Translations under genes and position numbers: made by a program
Notes under the pieces: generated by a model
Database searches by the model: none
What the model saw: only the letters and a program-made list of their open reading frames with translations
What the model was told of the DNA's origin: nothing
Shown here: positions 1-7,145 of the stretch, piece after piece
How the letters are laid out: every line of letters starts with the position of its first letter
Numbering within the stretch: position 1 is the stretch's first letter
Assembly: GCA_003233615.1 (NCBI GenBank)
Contig: QIMB01000383.1
Coordinates: forward strand, 1 to 10,655
Source: Nitrospirota bacterium
GTDB lineage: Bacteria > Nitrospirota > Nitrospiria > Nitrospirales > UBA8639
Direction: 5' to 3'
DNA: 10,655 nt

Positions 1-8
1 TCGGGGTC

Positions 9-503
9 TTGGCGTTCGAAGGGAAGGAAGGGTTCGGTGGATCACAGGCCCTGTATGATAATGTGTTTATCCCTTTGTTGACCGTCCATATTCTCCTGGT
101 TGTGATTGGTTTGATTATGGCCATTTACATGCTGGTTCTGGGGTTTCGATCTCAGGCTTTTGTCGAAGGCCGACGAGTGTTGAAAGATGCGCTGTTGCAG
201 ACTTCCGGGCGTCGGATTGCGACCATCTTGGGAGGCATTACGACGTTGGTCATGCTGTTCTTTCTCTCCCGAGTCATGACGTCAGGATTTTCTTTAGGGA
301 AGCTGAGTGTCTACGTTGCCTTAGCCCTTATTATCGCGATGGTGTTCGGGATTGAAATAGTGATTCAACGGATATGGCCAAATGGGGCACGGCGTCATCG
401 TATATTGGGGAAATTTACGATGGTGATCTATTGTGTGTTATTTGTGACGGGAACGGCGACCTATACCATGTTGTATATTCTCTATCCCGGGAAAATAGGG
501 TAG
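9..503 (+). CDS. DUF420-like four-helix membrane protein (5' end uncertain)
   Basis: A small integral membrane protein, about 164 aa from the TTG at 9. Hydrophobic segments lie at about residues 18-46, 69-90, 98-121 and 134-158, giving four membrane helices. The C-terminal pattern, a basic RRHR turn (128-131) followed by a helix ending in a VTGTATYTMLY-type stretch, resembles the last helix of the DUF420/YozB family. His27 in helix 1 and His130 before helix 4 could bind metal or heme, but this is not demonstrated. The frame stays open to the window edge, so the real start may lie upstream; TTG at 9 is only the first usable start. It stops 7 bases before the next gene. DUF420 proteins are often found near respiratory oxidase genes, which fits the bd-like oxidase downstream. 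The function is unknown, and the family match is from memory of the pattern. Confidence 0.6.
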   Translation: MAFEGKEGFGGSQALYDNVFIPLLTVHILLVVIGLIMAIYMLVLGFRSQAFVEGRRVLKDALLQTSGRRIATILGGITTLVMLFFLSRVMTSGFSLGKLSVYVALALIIAMVFGIEIVIQRIWPNGARRHRILGKFTMVIYCVLFVTGTATYTMLYILYPGKIG

Positions 504-510
504 CAGTATC

Positions 511-990
511 GTGCAGTGTGTATGTCAACAGTCTTTCCATGTGGAAGATGTTGAAGAATTAGAATCGGATGAGGTGTTTGCCCGTTTCCAATGTGGTGGG
601 TGTGGGTGGACTGTTGGTGCCGAAGGGGCGCTCAAAAAAATTGATCCTCTTGTTCCTGCAATCACATGGAGTGATGAGGCGAACTATCATCTGTCGCGCT
701 TGCCGCCATATTTAGCATCTTTGGTTCGTGATGAAGTTGAGACCTTTGCCCAAGGTCAGCAGCATCAGATTGTGACCTATGCTCGTATGGTCACGGCCCG
801 AAACAAGGGACAGGTGGAATGGAGTCCTGATGCTGAGCGTCGTTTGGCCAATGTGCCTTCCGGCATCCGCACCATGGCCAAAACTGAATTGGAACGTACA
901 GCCATTGATCGTGGCATGCCGGAAGTGACGGTTGCGTTGATGGAAGAAGTGAAAACGCGATATTTCGGTATGGCGACTGGGCGGTCGTAA
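511..990 (+). CDS. Zinc-ribbon protein with two tandem PCP_red domains
   Basis: A soluble protein of 159 aa starting with GTG at 511, seven bases after the previous stop. The N-terminus has two cysteine pairs, Cys3-x-Cys5 and Cys28-x-x-Cys31, suggesting a zinc ribbon or another small metal knuckle. Two copies of a roughly 45-residue helical unit follow. The first (about 51-97) begins ITWSDEA and the second (about 102-153) begins VEWSPDAERRL. The second has the layout of PCP_red, the small domain at the C-terminus of the light-independent protochlorophyllide reductase B subunit: W, A..RL..VP, then R..A....E..A...G. The first copy is more divergent. Nothing else in the window suggests chlorophyll synthesis, and stand-alone PCP_red proteins occur in non-phototrophs with unknown function. 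It probably belongs to the operon leading to the bd-like oxidase. The domain call is fairly sure; the role is not. Confidence 0.7.
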   Translation: MQCVCQQSFHVEDVEELESDEVFARFQCGGCGWTVGAEGALKKIDPLVPAITWSDEANYHLSRLPPYLASLVRDEVETFAQGQQHQIVTYARMVTARNKGQVEWSPDAERRLANVPSGIRTMAKTELERTAIDRGMPEVTVALMEEVKTRYFGMATGRS

Positions 991-1010
991 TCACCGAACA
1001 GCTTGATCTC

Positions 1011-2072
1011 ATGTTGCACAGACTTTCTTTGCGCGTCCTCCCACAATTACACCTTCTGGTGACGGATCAACCCGTGCGAAAACGCAAGCGGTGGGTGATG
1101 CTGGCTCCAGGACTGGTGGCATTTGGGATTTATCGTCTCCTCAAAGATGTATTGCCGTTATCTGAGCCATTGGTGTTGCTAGGATTGTGTGGATGTGTGT
1201 CAGCGCTGGCTGCGACATGGGCATATCTACAAGGTCGAGGGCTTTCTCTTCGAGAATCGTTTCGCCAAGATGGGGTCCGGCAGTGGCTCTGGATTGTGGG
1301 GTGGATCGGGGTTGCCTATGGTATGCAGCTCTCGCTCTTAGTCTTAGCCATTCTGCAAGTGTTTGTAGGGTATGATTTTCTTCTCCATCCTGAAGGTCCT
1401 GCCATGATGGCGATGATTATCCCTTGCACGTCTGTGACTCGAGATTCATTTGAGATTGGGGTGGTTCAGCGTCTGGCTCATGAAGGCACGGTTGTGCCGA
1501 CATTTCCAAATGGAGATGTATTGCGAGGATGGATTCCGCAACAGTTGCCTGAAGTGACGAAATGGGGAGTGTTGACGATTTTTGGTGGTAGCCTCAGTTC
1601 GTGGATAGTCTTTGGCATGGGGCTTAGCGCGTGGCAACCAATTCTGCAATCGATTCTGGTCCCGCTGATTGTGGGATCTATCAGTATGCTGGCGTTTTTT
1701 GCCGGGGAAGCTTTGCTTGAACCGGAGAAGGCGAAGCGGAAGCCCCATACCTGGTTATCCTGTCTGTGGTTTTGGATGTGGCCGAGTGTGACGTTTGCTC
1801 TCACCTATTTTCTTGTCATGATTGGCATTGCGTCCTATGTGTTGCGTGTTGATCAACTTTCACAGCTTGGATTTGTGGTCATTGCTGCGAGCACGGGATT
1901 GATGATGGGGGTCTATTCCGTATTTCTGGGATGGCGAAAATCCTATGAAGAGCGAGTCATAACCATTCCTGAAAATATCCAACGATGTCCGTTTGTGATG
2001 GGGATGCTTCAGCAATCCAAAATGACGGAATCGGTTCCTTCTCTCACGTCGCACGGTGATTTGGTGAAATAG
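1011..2072 (+). CDS. Polytopic membrane protein, unrecognised
   Basis: A 353 aa integral membrane protein that I do not recognise. Hydrophobic stretches at about residues 28-44, 53-73, 92-123, 185-206, 210-234, 248-279 and 286-308 suggest seven or eight membrane helices. A soluble loop at about 126-184 carries a Cys139-Thr-Ser motif, a HEG sequence (157-159) and many prolines, and is probably the functional or partner-binding part. Basic clusters (RKRKR at 23-27, KAKRK at 240-244) mark likely cytoplasmic sides. The ATG at 1011 lies 20 bases after the PCP_red gene. Its stop codon is immediately followed by the ATG of the bd-like oxidase gene with no gap, which implies translational coupling and a shared job. 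No heme c motif or known transporter signature is visible. It might be a membrane partner or assembly factor of the oxidase; that is inference from position only. Confidence 0.6.
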   Translation: MLHRLSLRVLPQLHLLVTDQPVRKRKRWVMLAPGLVAFGIYRLLKDVLPLSEPLVLLGLCGCVSALAATWAYLQGRGLSLRESFRQDGVRQWLWIVGWIGVAYGMQLSLLVLAILQVFVGYDFLLHPEGPAMMAMIIPCTSVTRDSFEIGVVQRLAHEGTVVPTFPNGDVLRGWIPQQLPEVTKWGVLTIFGGSLSSWIVFGMGLSAWQPILQSILVPLIVGSISMLAFFAGEALLEPEKAKRKPHTWLSCLWFWMWPSVTFALTYFLVMIGIASYVLRVDQLSQLGFVVIAASTGLMMGVYSVFLGWRKSYEERVITIPENIQRCPFVMGMLQQSKMTESVPSLTSHGDLVK

Positions 2073-3929
2073 ATGCGTCGATCACTCTTCTTCCTTATTC
2101 TTCTTCTTATCTTTTCTGCCGGGTATGCATGGGCTCTCGAGCCTGATCTTCCTGTCAGTGGGGGAGAAGGCCTGGATATTTTTTTCCAAACACCCGGGTC
2201 TATAGAGGGGCCAGCCGCAGCTGAGAGTCCGAGAAGCTACTCCACCATCCCCTTTGTCAATAATCGTTTAGTTGTCTGGTTTGTGACTCAACAGCACACG
2301 TACTTTGGCGGTTTTGTCTTAGCCCTTCCGATATTTAGCCTTTTATTGGAGCTGTTAGGGGTCACCCGGAAGAGGGAGGTAGCGCAGCAGCAGTTTGATG
2401 GTTTGGCTCATGACATTTTACGAGTGGCCTTAGTGGCTCTTTCGATTACGGCTGTGCTGGGTGCTGTGATGCTTGGCTTGTTTATTACCCTCTACCCAGG
2501 ATTCATGAATTACATGGGGTCCACGTTTAAGTCGTTGATGCCGGTCTATGCAGCGGTGTTTGTGGGAGAGGCGTTTTTGCTGGCTCTCTATTATTACACC
2601 TGGGAGCGTTTAAGCACGCCATCGACTAAATGGGTGCATATGTCGATAGGTCTGCTCGCGAATGTCATGGGTGTCATTCTTCTTGTATCCGCGAATGCCT
2701 GGGCGTCATTTATGATGGCGCCATCGGGTGTGGATGCAGAAGGACATTTCTTAGGAAACGTGTGGAATCTGTTGCAATCGCCTCTATGGAATCCTCTCAA
2801 TGCGCACAGATTTCTTGCGGATATCATGTCGGGCGGTGCCGTGGTCGTGGCCTATGCGACCTACCGATTTTTTATGTCCAAGACGTCGGCAGAGCGTGCG
2901 TATTATGATTGGGTTGGCTATGTGTTTATGATCGTGATGGTCTGTGCTCTGCTGCCCATGCCGTTTGCAGGATATTGGTTGATGCGTGCAGTCTTCGAAT
3001 TCAGACAGCAAATGGGTGTGACGATGATGGGGGGGATGTTGTCATGGTTGTTTGTGCTGCAGGCCATCACTGTGGGTGTGTTGTTTTTGGGGATCAATTA
3101 TTACATTTGGCAATCTTTGTACCGCCTCAAGGCCGGTGACTGCTTCCATCCCTATTTCAAAGCGATTGTCTTTGGCCTCATGATTTGTTTTCTCGTATGG
3201 TTTACGCCTCATACGTTAGCCACGAGTGCTAGCGAGATGAAGGCGATGGGTGGGGCACAGCATCCGGTCATTGGGCAATTCGGGGTGATGTCGGCAAAAA
3301 ATGGCGCGATTAATGTCATGATTTGTTTGACGGCTCTGAGCTTTATTCTTTATCGCCGAGCCAATAGGGTTGTCATGGTCTCGTGGGCTTCTTGGGGGAA
3401 TATTGTTCTTGGGACGTTGTTTGTGTTGGGAGTTGGGAATATTGTGTGGTTGGCTATTTATGGATTTTATATACCGGCGAATGTGCGAGTTGGTCTGTCA
3501 TCACCCCAAGGCGCAACCACTGCGACGGTGGTGGTTGGTGGACTGATTCTCAACAGTCTGCTGTTACGAGGGTCGAAGCTGATCGGTCCTGTTCAATGGG
3601 GGCATATCACGTCACGAGGCATGGTGTCGTTGCTGATTGTGGCGGCCGCGTTTTCTTGGGTCATGGGATTAATGGGATATATTCGATCGGCTGGTCGATT
3701 AGAATGGCATATCAACGAATTGATGCAGGATCAGTCTCCGTGGGCGTTTACCCCATCCATTGGGTTTGCCGCGAAAATGGTCACAATGAATATGATTACG
3801 TTTTGGTCAGCGGTGTTTTTCGTTTTTTGGCTGAGCCGTTGGGATCATCGGGTGAGTGAGCAATCAACGACTCAATCAGCTCGGTCTACACCTGTGGTTC
3901 AAGTCCTTTCACAAGAGGAATCAGCATGA
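2073..3929 (+). CDS. Cytochrome bd-like oxidase subunit I (CydA-like), paralog 1
   Basis: A 618 aa membrane protein distantly related to CydA, the heme-bearing subunit of cytochrome bd oxidase. A hydrophobic N-terminus (residues 5-22) acts as signal or anchor, followed by a periplasmic stretch to about 60 and then about 13-14 membrane helices. Gln73-Gln74-His75 matches the His19 heme ligand region of E. coli CydA. Glu166 in GEAFLLALYYYTWERL aligns without gaps with the Glu107 helix of CydA (ESTFVGLFFFGWDRL). NPLNAHRF (240-247) matches the CydA NP..xKF.H helix, but Ala249 occupies the His186 position and His245 lies one helical turn earlier. The CydA GRQPW motif and long Q-loop are not seen. 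Other histidines shared with the second paralog are 189, 380, 397 and 546. No CydB-like gene follows. The reaction is presumably oxygen reduction or another membrane redox step, but donor and acceptor are not proven. Confidence 0.85.
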   Translation: MRRSLFFLILLLIFSAGYAWALEPDLPVSGGEGLDIFFQTPGSIEGPAAAESPRSYSTIPFVNNRLVVWFVTQQHTYFGGFVLALPIFSLLLELLGVTRKREVAQQQFDGLAHDILRVALVALSITAVLGAVMLGLFITLYPGFMNYMGSTFKSLMPVYAAVFVGEAFLLALYYYTWERLSTPSTKWVHMSIGLLANVMGVILLVSANAWASFMMAPSGVDAEGHFLGNVWNLLQSPLWNPLNAHRFLADIMSGGAVVVAYATYRFFMSKTSAERAYYDWVGYVFMIVMVCALLPMPFAGYWLMRAVFEFRQQMGVTMMGGMLSWLFVLQAITVGVLFLGINYYIWQSLYRLKAGDCFHPYFKAIVFGLMICFLVWFTPHTLATSASEMKAMGGAQHPVIGQFGVMSAKNGAINVMICLTALSFILYRRANRVVMVSWASWGNIVLGTLFVLGVGNIVWLAIYGFYIPANVRVGLSSPQGATTATVVVGGLILNSLLLRGSKLIGPVQWGHITSRGMVSLLIVAAAFSWVMGLMGYIRSAGRLEWHINELMQDQSPWAFTPSIGFAAKMVTMNMITFWSAVFFVFWLSRWDHRVSEQSTTQSARSTPVVQVLSQEESA

Positions 3930-4633
3930 CTTTCGCTTTGCATGAACAACGACAGCGGCGCTTTGGATTATGGATTCGTACATGGGGAATATCTCTGTGG
4001 TGTGTCATGATGTGTGTGGGTGTGATCGGGGATAATCTGGTCAGAGCGGAACAATCAACGAGTCCGGGGTCTCCAGGCGATTCGATGCTAATCGAAGATT
4101 TTCGCAACCCTGATGAACGAGGATTTCCTCAAGGATGGGGCGCGCAACGTAGTGTAGTGACTGCCCATGAAACCTACAGGATTCAAGAGGAAGGTGGCGT
4201 TTCTTTTCTTCGAGCAAAGAATGCCAGTCAACGTGTGTATACGAAGCAGATGACATGGGACCCAAAGACGCATCCGATGTTGGTATGGCGTTGGCGGCTT
4301 CAGGCCGTTCCAGAGGGAAAGGAATTTATCGCAGCAATATATCCGTCATTAGATACGGATATGATGTTTATTCCCGTCAATACCAAGTATGTGTGGAGTG
4401 CGACATTGCCAGTCGGTTCGATGAAAAAAGGTGGAATGTTTAGTTCAACGGAAATCGTCATCCGAAGTGGATCAGCGCCTATTGGTGAATGGATGGAAGA
4501 GCGGGTCAATGTCTACGAAGATTTTTTGAAGATTCACAATCATGAGCCTGCTGTCCTGGCTTGGGGAATCTCGTTGTTGGGAGGTCCAGCTGTAGAAATC
4601 GATTTTGGTTCCCTCCGCGTAGAAGCCGAATAA
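3926..4633 (+). CDS. Secreted DUF3047 family protein
   Basis: A 235 aa exported protein. It overlaps the upstream oxidase gene by four bases (ATGA) and has an AGAGGAA ribosome binding site at 3914-3920, so it is almost certainly co-transcribed. A basic N-terminus (RQRRF) and hydrophobic stretch (about 14-36) form a signal sequence, with a plausible cleavage after Ala41 (VRA-EQ). The rest follows the DUF3047 pattern: IEDFRNPDERGFPQGW (56-71), EGGVSFLRA (89-97), DPKTHPMLVWRWRL (112-125), a central TKYVWSATLPVG (153-164) and a closing DFGSLRVEAE. This is probably a beta-sandwich domain of the kind seen in carbohydrate-binding folds. No catalytic residues are known for the family. Its place behind the oxidase gene suggests a periplasmic accessory role, but that is inference. 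The family call is confident, the function open. Confidence 0.75.
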   Translation: MTFALHEQRQRRFGLWIRTWGISLWCVMMCVGVIGDNLVRAEQSTSPGSPGDSMLIEDFRNPDERGFPQGWGAQRSVVTAHETYRIQEEGGVSFLRAKNASQRVYTKQMTWDPKTHPMLVWRWRLQAVPEGKEFIAAIYPSLDTDMMFIPVNTKYVWSATLPVGSMKKGGMFSSTEIVIRSGSAPIGEWMEERVNVYEDFLKIHNHEPAVLAWGISLLGGPAVEIDFGSLRVEAE

Positions 4634-4666
4634 GGCACATCTTTATTGCCACGCTAAAAGAATTTG

Positions 4667-5038
4667 ATGTCTAGGTCAAAAAAATTCGATATGCTGTTGG
4701 GAGCCGTGGTGTTAGGGACTGTTGGGACGTTGGTTGGACTGTCAATGGGCATGGGGTTTCTCCCTGCAGGTATTGTCATCGGAATGTGCCTGGGAGCAGG
4801 CGTGGGGTATTTAGGAGGACGGGATTTCTTTTTGAGTATCTTTGTGGGGACGATTGTCGGAGGTGTGCTGGCGTGGAGTTTAGGTGGTGTCGATGCGGTG
4901 ACCATCGGTGCCTCTTCAGGAGCAGCGGTGGGTGGATTTCTCGGAGTTTGGGTTTCAATGTTGTTGGATCTCTTACGACAACGAAAACAATTAGCATCAG
5001 ATTCGCCTGTAGAGCAACCAGGAAATTCTCAATCATGA
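4667..5038 (+). CDS. Small glycine-rich membrane protein
   Basis: A 123 aa hydrophobic protein of unknown function. The ATG at 4667 is preferred; an overlapping TTG at 4664 would add one residue. Neither has a strong ribosome binding site (AAAAGAA upstream). The N-terminus is basic (SRSKK), followed by hydrophobic segments at about 9-28, 31-49, 54-72 and 78-102. Helix pairs are full of small residues (GAVVLGTVGTLVG, GMCLGAGVGYLGG, GASSGAAVGGFLG), resembling glycine-zipper packing. The C-terminal tail is polar, with basic residues (RQRKQ, 105-109). It sits 33 bases after the DUF3047 gene in the same direction, so it probably shares the transcript. No family is recognised with certainty. It could help assemble or pack a membrane complex, but the sequence does not show this. 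Confidence 0.6.
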   Translation: MSRSKKFDMLLGAVVLGTVGTLVGLSMGMGFLPAGIVIGMCLGAGVGYLGGRDFFLSIFVGTIVGGVLAWSLGGVDAVTIGASSGAAVGGFLGVWVSMLLDLLRQRKQLASDSPVEQPGNSQS

Positions 5039-5092
5039 TGATGTCTACGGTCCTGTCTGTGCCTTTAGAGTCAAGTCAGAAAAGGTAAGCCA

Positions 5093-5998
5093 ATGCAGAG
5101 TCAACGGGTTCTCATAGGTTCGATAATTTTTGTGTTTGCGTCTTTTATCGGGACGATGGCGTTGATTGTGTGGGAGACCTATAAGAATAAACGGGATTTG
5201 GAGGCGATCATGGCTGGTCGCCCAGCCAAGGTGCGTGTTCTTCAGTCTATGCCTACGCAAGATTTTTCGATGTATAAAACGCTCATGGGAGATGATAATA
5301 GAAAGATGATTGAAATTCCTGAAGGGCCTTTTACCATGGGAGTTGGCAATGGTGATCCAGATGAAGGTCCGGCTCATCCAGTGTTTCTTCAGACTTTTTA
5401 TATGGACCTCAATGAAGTGACCCAGGTTGATTATGCGCGATTTGTGAACATGACGAAACGGGAAGAGCCACAAGTGCCGGTGTTTGAGGATAAGGCTGAA
5501 AAACTTATAAGTCCTGATTTTCCTGTGGTGGGGGTGACGTGGAACGATGCCTTTGGGTATTGCCGCTGGGCAAGCAAGCGGCTTCCGACGGAAGCCGAAT
5601 GGGAGAAGGCCGCACGTGGGGAAGGCAAGCGACGCTATCCATGGGGAGCAAAGTTTGAGCATTCCTTCGCCAATGTGGATGGAGAAGACGATGGATTCAA
5701 ATACTTAGCGCCGGTTGGATCGTTTGAAGTGGGGCGAAGTCCTTTCGGACTGTATGATGCCACGGGTAATGCTGCCGAATGGGTGATGGATGATTATGCT
5801 GCGGATTATTATCAACAAGCCCCATACCGTGATCCCCCGGGTCCTAAAACCGATGATGTGTTTAAGGTAATTCGTGGCGGGTCTTGGCGCGAGTCTCGGT
5901 TAGGTGCACGTGTCACGAAGCGTTTTTCGGCTAAGATGTGGAGAGGCGATGGGTCGGTTGGATTTCGTTGCGCAAAAGATCCTCCAACCGACACGTGA
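5093..5998 (+). CDS. Membrane-anchored SUMF1 (FGE-sulfatase fold) protein 1
   Basis: A 301 aa protein with an uncleaved-looking N-terminal helix (about 7-27), a linker to about 70, and a full SUMF1/formylglycine-generating-enzyme-type domain on the outer face. Family signposts occur in order: IPEGPFTMG (75-83), DEGPAHPV (90-97), NEVTQVDYARFV (107-118), PVVGVTWNDAFGYCRWA (144-160), RLPTEAEWEKAARG (163-176), YPWG (182-185), GLYDATGNAAEWV (219-231), RGGSW (261-265) and GFRCA (290-294). True formylglycine-generating enzymes carry a copper-binding Cys pair just after the RGGS/KGGS motif. Here that stretch (WRESRLGARVTKRF) has none, so sulfatase activation is unlikely. The fold is also used in EgtB, PvdO and binding proteins. 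The ATG at 5093 follows AAAGGTAAG (5082-5090). It is probably a structural, assembly or modification factor linked to the redox genes; the exact role is unknown. Confidence 0.8.
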   Translation: MQSQRVLIGSIIFVFASFIGTMALIVWETYKNKRDLEAIMAGRPAKVRVLQSMPTQDFSMYKTLMGDDNRKMIEIPEGPFTMGVGNGDPDEGPAHPVFLQTFYMDLNEVTQVDYARFVNMTKREEPQVPVFEDKAEKLISPDFPVVGVTWNDAFGYCRWASKRLPTEAEWEKAARGEGKRRYPWGAKFEHSFANVDGEDDGFKYLAPVGSFEVGRSPFGLYDATGNAAEWVMDDYAADYYQQAPYRDPPGPKTDDVFKVIRGGSWRESRLGARVTKRFSAKMWRGDGSVGFRCAKDPPTDT

Positions 5999-6059
5999 AA
6001 AGCAAGAAGGTGAAAAGGTGGAAGTGAGAAGAGAGAAGTGAGGAATGAAGAGTGAGGAA

Positions 6060-6083
6060 CAAGAAGGCACTGGCCTTTTCTTG
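6060..6083 (+). terminator. Possible terminator or attenuator hairpin
   Basis: CAAGAAGGC (6060-6068) pairs with GCCTTTTCTTG (6073-6083) around an ACTG loop, leaving a two-T bulge. The stem gives nine base pairs, with GGC/GCC at the loop. There is no clean U-run after the stem, although the descending arm contains TTTT, so it may act as a weak terminator or attenuator between the two SUMF1 genes. It is also the core of the larger inverted repeat. Confidence 0.35.
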
Positions 6084-6127
6084 TGTTTACCTTCTCACTT
6101 CTCCATTTTTACTTCTCCCTTCTTTTT

Positions 6128-6132
6128 AAGGA
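6128..6132 (+). promoter_or_regulatory. Ribosome binding site fixing the second SUMF1 start
   Basis: AAGGA lies four bases before the ATG at 6137. This supports that start over the in-frame GTG at 6083, which would translate the pyrimidine-rich repeat arm into an unlikely leader. Confidence 0.55.
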
Positions 6133-6136
6133 TTGC

Positions 6137-7069
6137 ATGGATACTCGCTTTAAAGTCGTCTTCCTCATTGCAGTTCTGGTGATGTGCAGTTTTCCCATCA
6201 TGGGAATTTTGCAAGGGCCGCCCCTCCCGGTCGAAGAATCTGCCCAGCTCGTTTCTCCGGCCCATAGACCTACAGCCTCGGCAAAGCAATTCATTGACAT
6301 TTCAGAAGATGCGATGGTTGAGATTCCGGCCGGGGAATTTATTCTCGGTAGTGATAAAGGGGGCTACAATGAAAAGCCCCAGCATATCTCGATGTTAGAG
6401 GCCTATTGGATCGATCAATATGAAGTGACATACCAACAGTATATGGTGTTCGTCGAGGCTACGGAGCATCGCCAGCCTGGTCCACCATCACGTTATGCCA
6501 GAAAGCTCGAAGCTCTTCGCGGACTGAATCAACCGGTCACCTACGTATCCTGGAGTGATTCCGTAGCATACTGCGCATGGAAAGGTAAGCGGCTTCCAAC
6601 TGAGCAAGAATGGGAAAAAGCGGTCAGAGGTTCAGATGGTCGAACGTGGCCTTGGGGTGAAGGACGAGACGGGTTCCCTGCAAACTTTGATGGAGAGGCT
6701 GACGGGTATGAAGTGTCGTCCCCTGTTGGATCTTTCTCGCAAGATCAAAGTATGTACGGTGTCTATGACGGGGCAGGCAATGTCATGGAGTGGGTGGAGG
6801 ATTGGTATGTCGAAGATATCTATCGCAGAGCATTGAATCCAGGCATTAAACGCCCAAAACCGGTTTCAACCTATAAAACTATGCGCGGCGGAGGTTATAC
6901 CAGCCAAGGCGTTGATCTACGGATTACGAATCGAAGTTTTATTGTTCCAAACTTCCGCGATGAGACCATAGGATTCAGGTGTGCACGGTCAAAGCAGAAT
7001 GTGGAGTCAGCAATTTTGACTCCTGGCTTGAGGGACGTTACCCGAGAAAATCAAAATAGTAGAGGATGA
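6137..7069 (+). CDS. Membrane-anchored SUMF1 (FGE-sulfatase fold) protein 2
   Basis: A second SUMF1-domain protein, 310 aa from the ATG at 6137. The frame is open upstream to a GTG at 6083, but that extension would be encoded by the repeat arm and lacks a ribosome binding site. The N-terminal helix (about 6-25) anchors or exports it, followed by a proline-rich linker. The domain runs from IPAGEFILG (63-71) to GFRCA (279-283). Landmarks in order are NEKPQHIS (78-85), YEVTYQQYMVFV (95-106), PVTYVSWSDSVAYCAW (133-148), KRLPTEQEWEKAVRG (151-165), WPWG (171-174), GVYDGAGNVMEWV (208-220) and RGGGY (250-254). As in its neighbour, the post-RGG segment has no cysteines, so it is not a classical formylglycine-generating enzyme. 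The two genes look like an old tandem duplication that has diverged. The 3' end overlaps a small minus-strand frame. Confidence 0.8.
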   Translation: MDTRFKVVFLIAVLVMCSFPIMGILQGPPLPVEESAQLVSPAHRPTASAKQFIDISEDAMVEIPAGEFILGSDKGGYNEKPQHISMLEAYWIDQYEVTYQQYMVFVEATEHRQPGPPSRYARKLEALRGLNQPVTYVSWSDSVAYCAWKGKRLPTEQEWEKAVRGSDGRTWPWGEGRDGFPANFDGEADGYEVSSPVGSFSQDQSMYGVYDGAGNVMEWVEDWYVEDIYRRALNPGIKRPKPVSTYKTMRGGGYTSQGVDLRITNRSFIVPNFRDETIGFRCARSKQNVESAILTPGLRDVTRENQNSRG

Positions 7070-7145
7070 GAAACACAGCCAAAAGAATATTGACAACCAT
7101 TCCGGCCAACACTACAATGTCGAACACTTTTGCATTATTGCGCAT
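7038..7145 (-). CDS. Putative 35-aa single-helix membrane peptide
   Basis: On the minus strand an ATG (7145-7143) opens a 35-codon frame ending in TAA at 7040-7038. The product begins MRNNAKVFDIVV, continues as an unbroken hydrophobic helix (about 10-31) and ends YYFDFLG. The positive N-terminus and single helix are typical of small oxidase subunits. The sequence AGAGGGA, reading 7158 to 7152, lies six bases before the ATG and serves as a ribosome binding site. The frame overlaps the end of the second SUMF1 gene by 32 bases, tail to tail. No homolog is recognised. Support comes from the hydrophobic pattern, the ribosome binding site and the otherwise empty spacer; chance cannot be excluded for so short a frame. 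Confidence 0.45.
   Translation of the reverse strand: MRNNAKVFDIVVLAGMVVNILLAVFLILYYFDFLG

Larger units (their letters stand above)
5999..6136 (+). repeat. Imperfect inverted repeat, purine-rich then pyrimidine-rich
   Basis: The spacer between the two SUMF1 genes is strongly strand-asymmetric. Bases about 6001-6065 are almost pure A/G (GAAGTGAGAAG-type units), and about 6073-6128 are mostly C/T. The arms are partly complementary: GAAGTGAGAAG at 6021-6031 is the exact reverse complement of 6091-6101, and AAGAAGG at 6004-6010 of 6118-6124. Within the left arm, GAGAAGTGAG recurs at 6033-6042, so the arm is itself a degenerate short repeat. The centre forms a tight hairpin. The whole could fold into a long imperfect stem, form a triplex-prone tract, or be an intergenic repeat element of a family present elsewhere in the genome; other copies cannot be checked here. 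Confidence 0.65.

Noticed and set aside
4634..4650. GGCA/TGCC short inverted repeat after the DUF3047 gene
   Set aside because: It has only four base pairs, a nine-base loop and no T-run; not a convincing terminator.
5035..5088. 17-codon frame starting ATGATGATG after the glycine-rich membrane protein
   Set aside because: Very short, polar and without a ribosome binding site; it looks like spacer.
5045..5662. Minus-strand open frame of 205 codons
   Set aside because: It lies antisense to the first SUMF1 gene, whose protein matches a known family along its length. The reverse product is rich in His, Arg and Leu with no recognisable domain.
6083..6136. Upstream GTG extension of the second SUMF1 gene
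   Set aside because: It would encode a Phe/Leu/Ser leader from the pyrimidine-rich repeat arm and has no ribosome binding site. ATG at 6137 has AAGGA in place.
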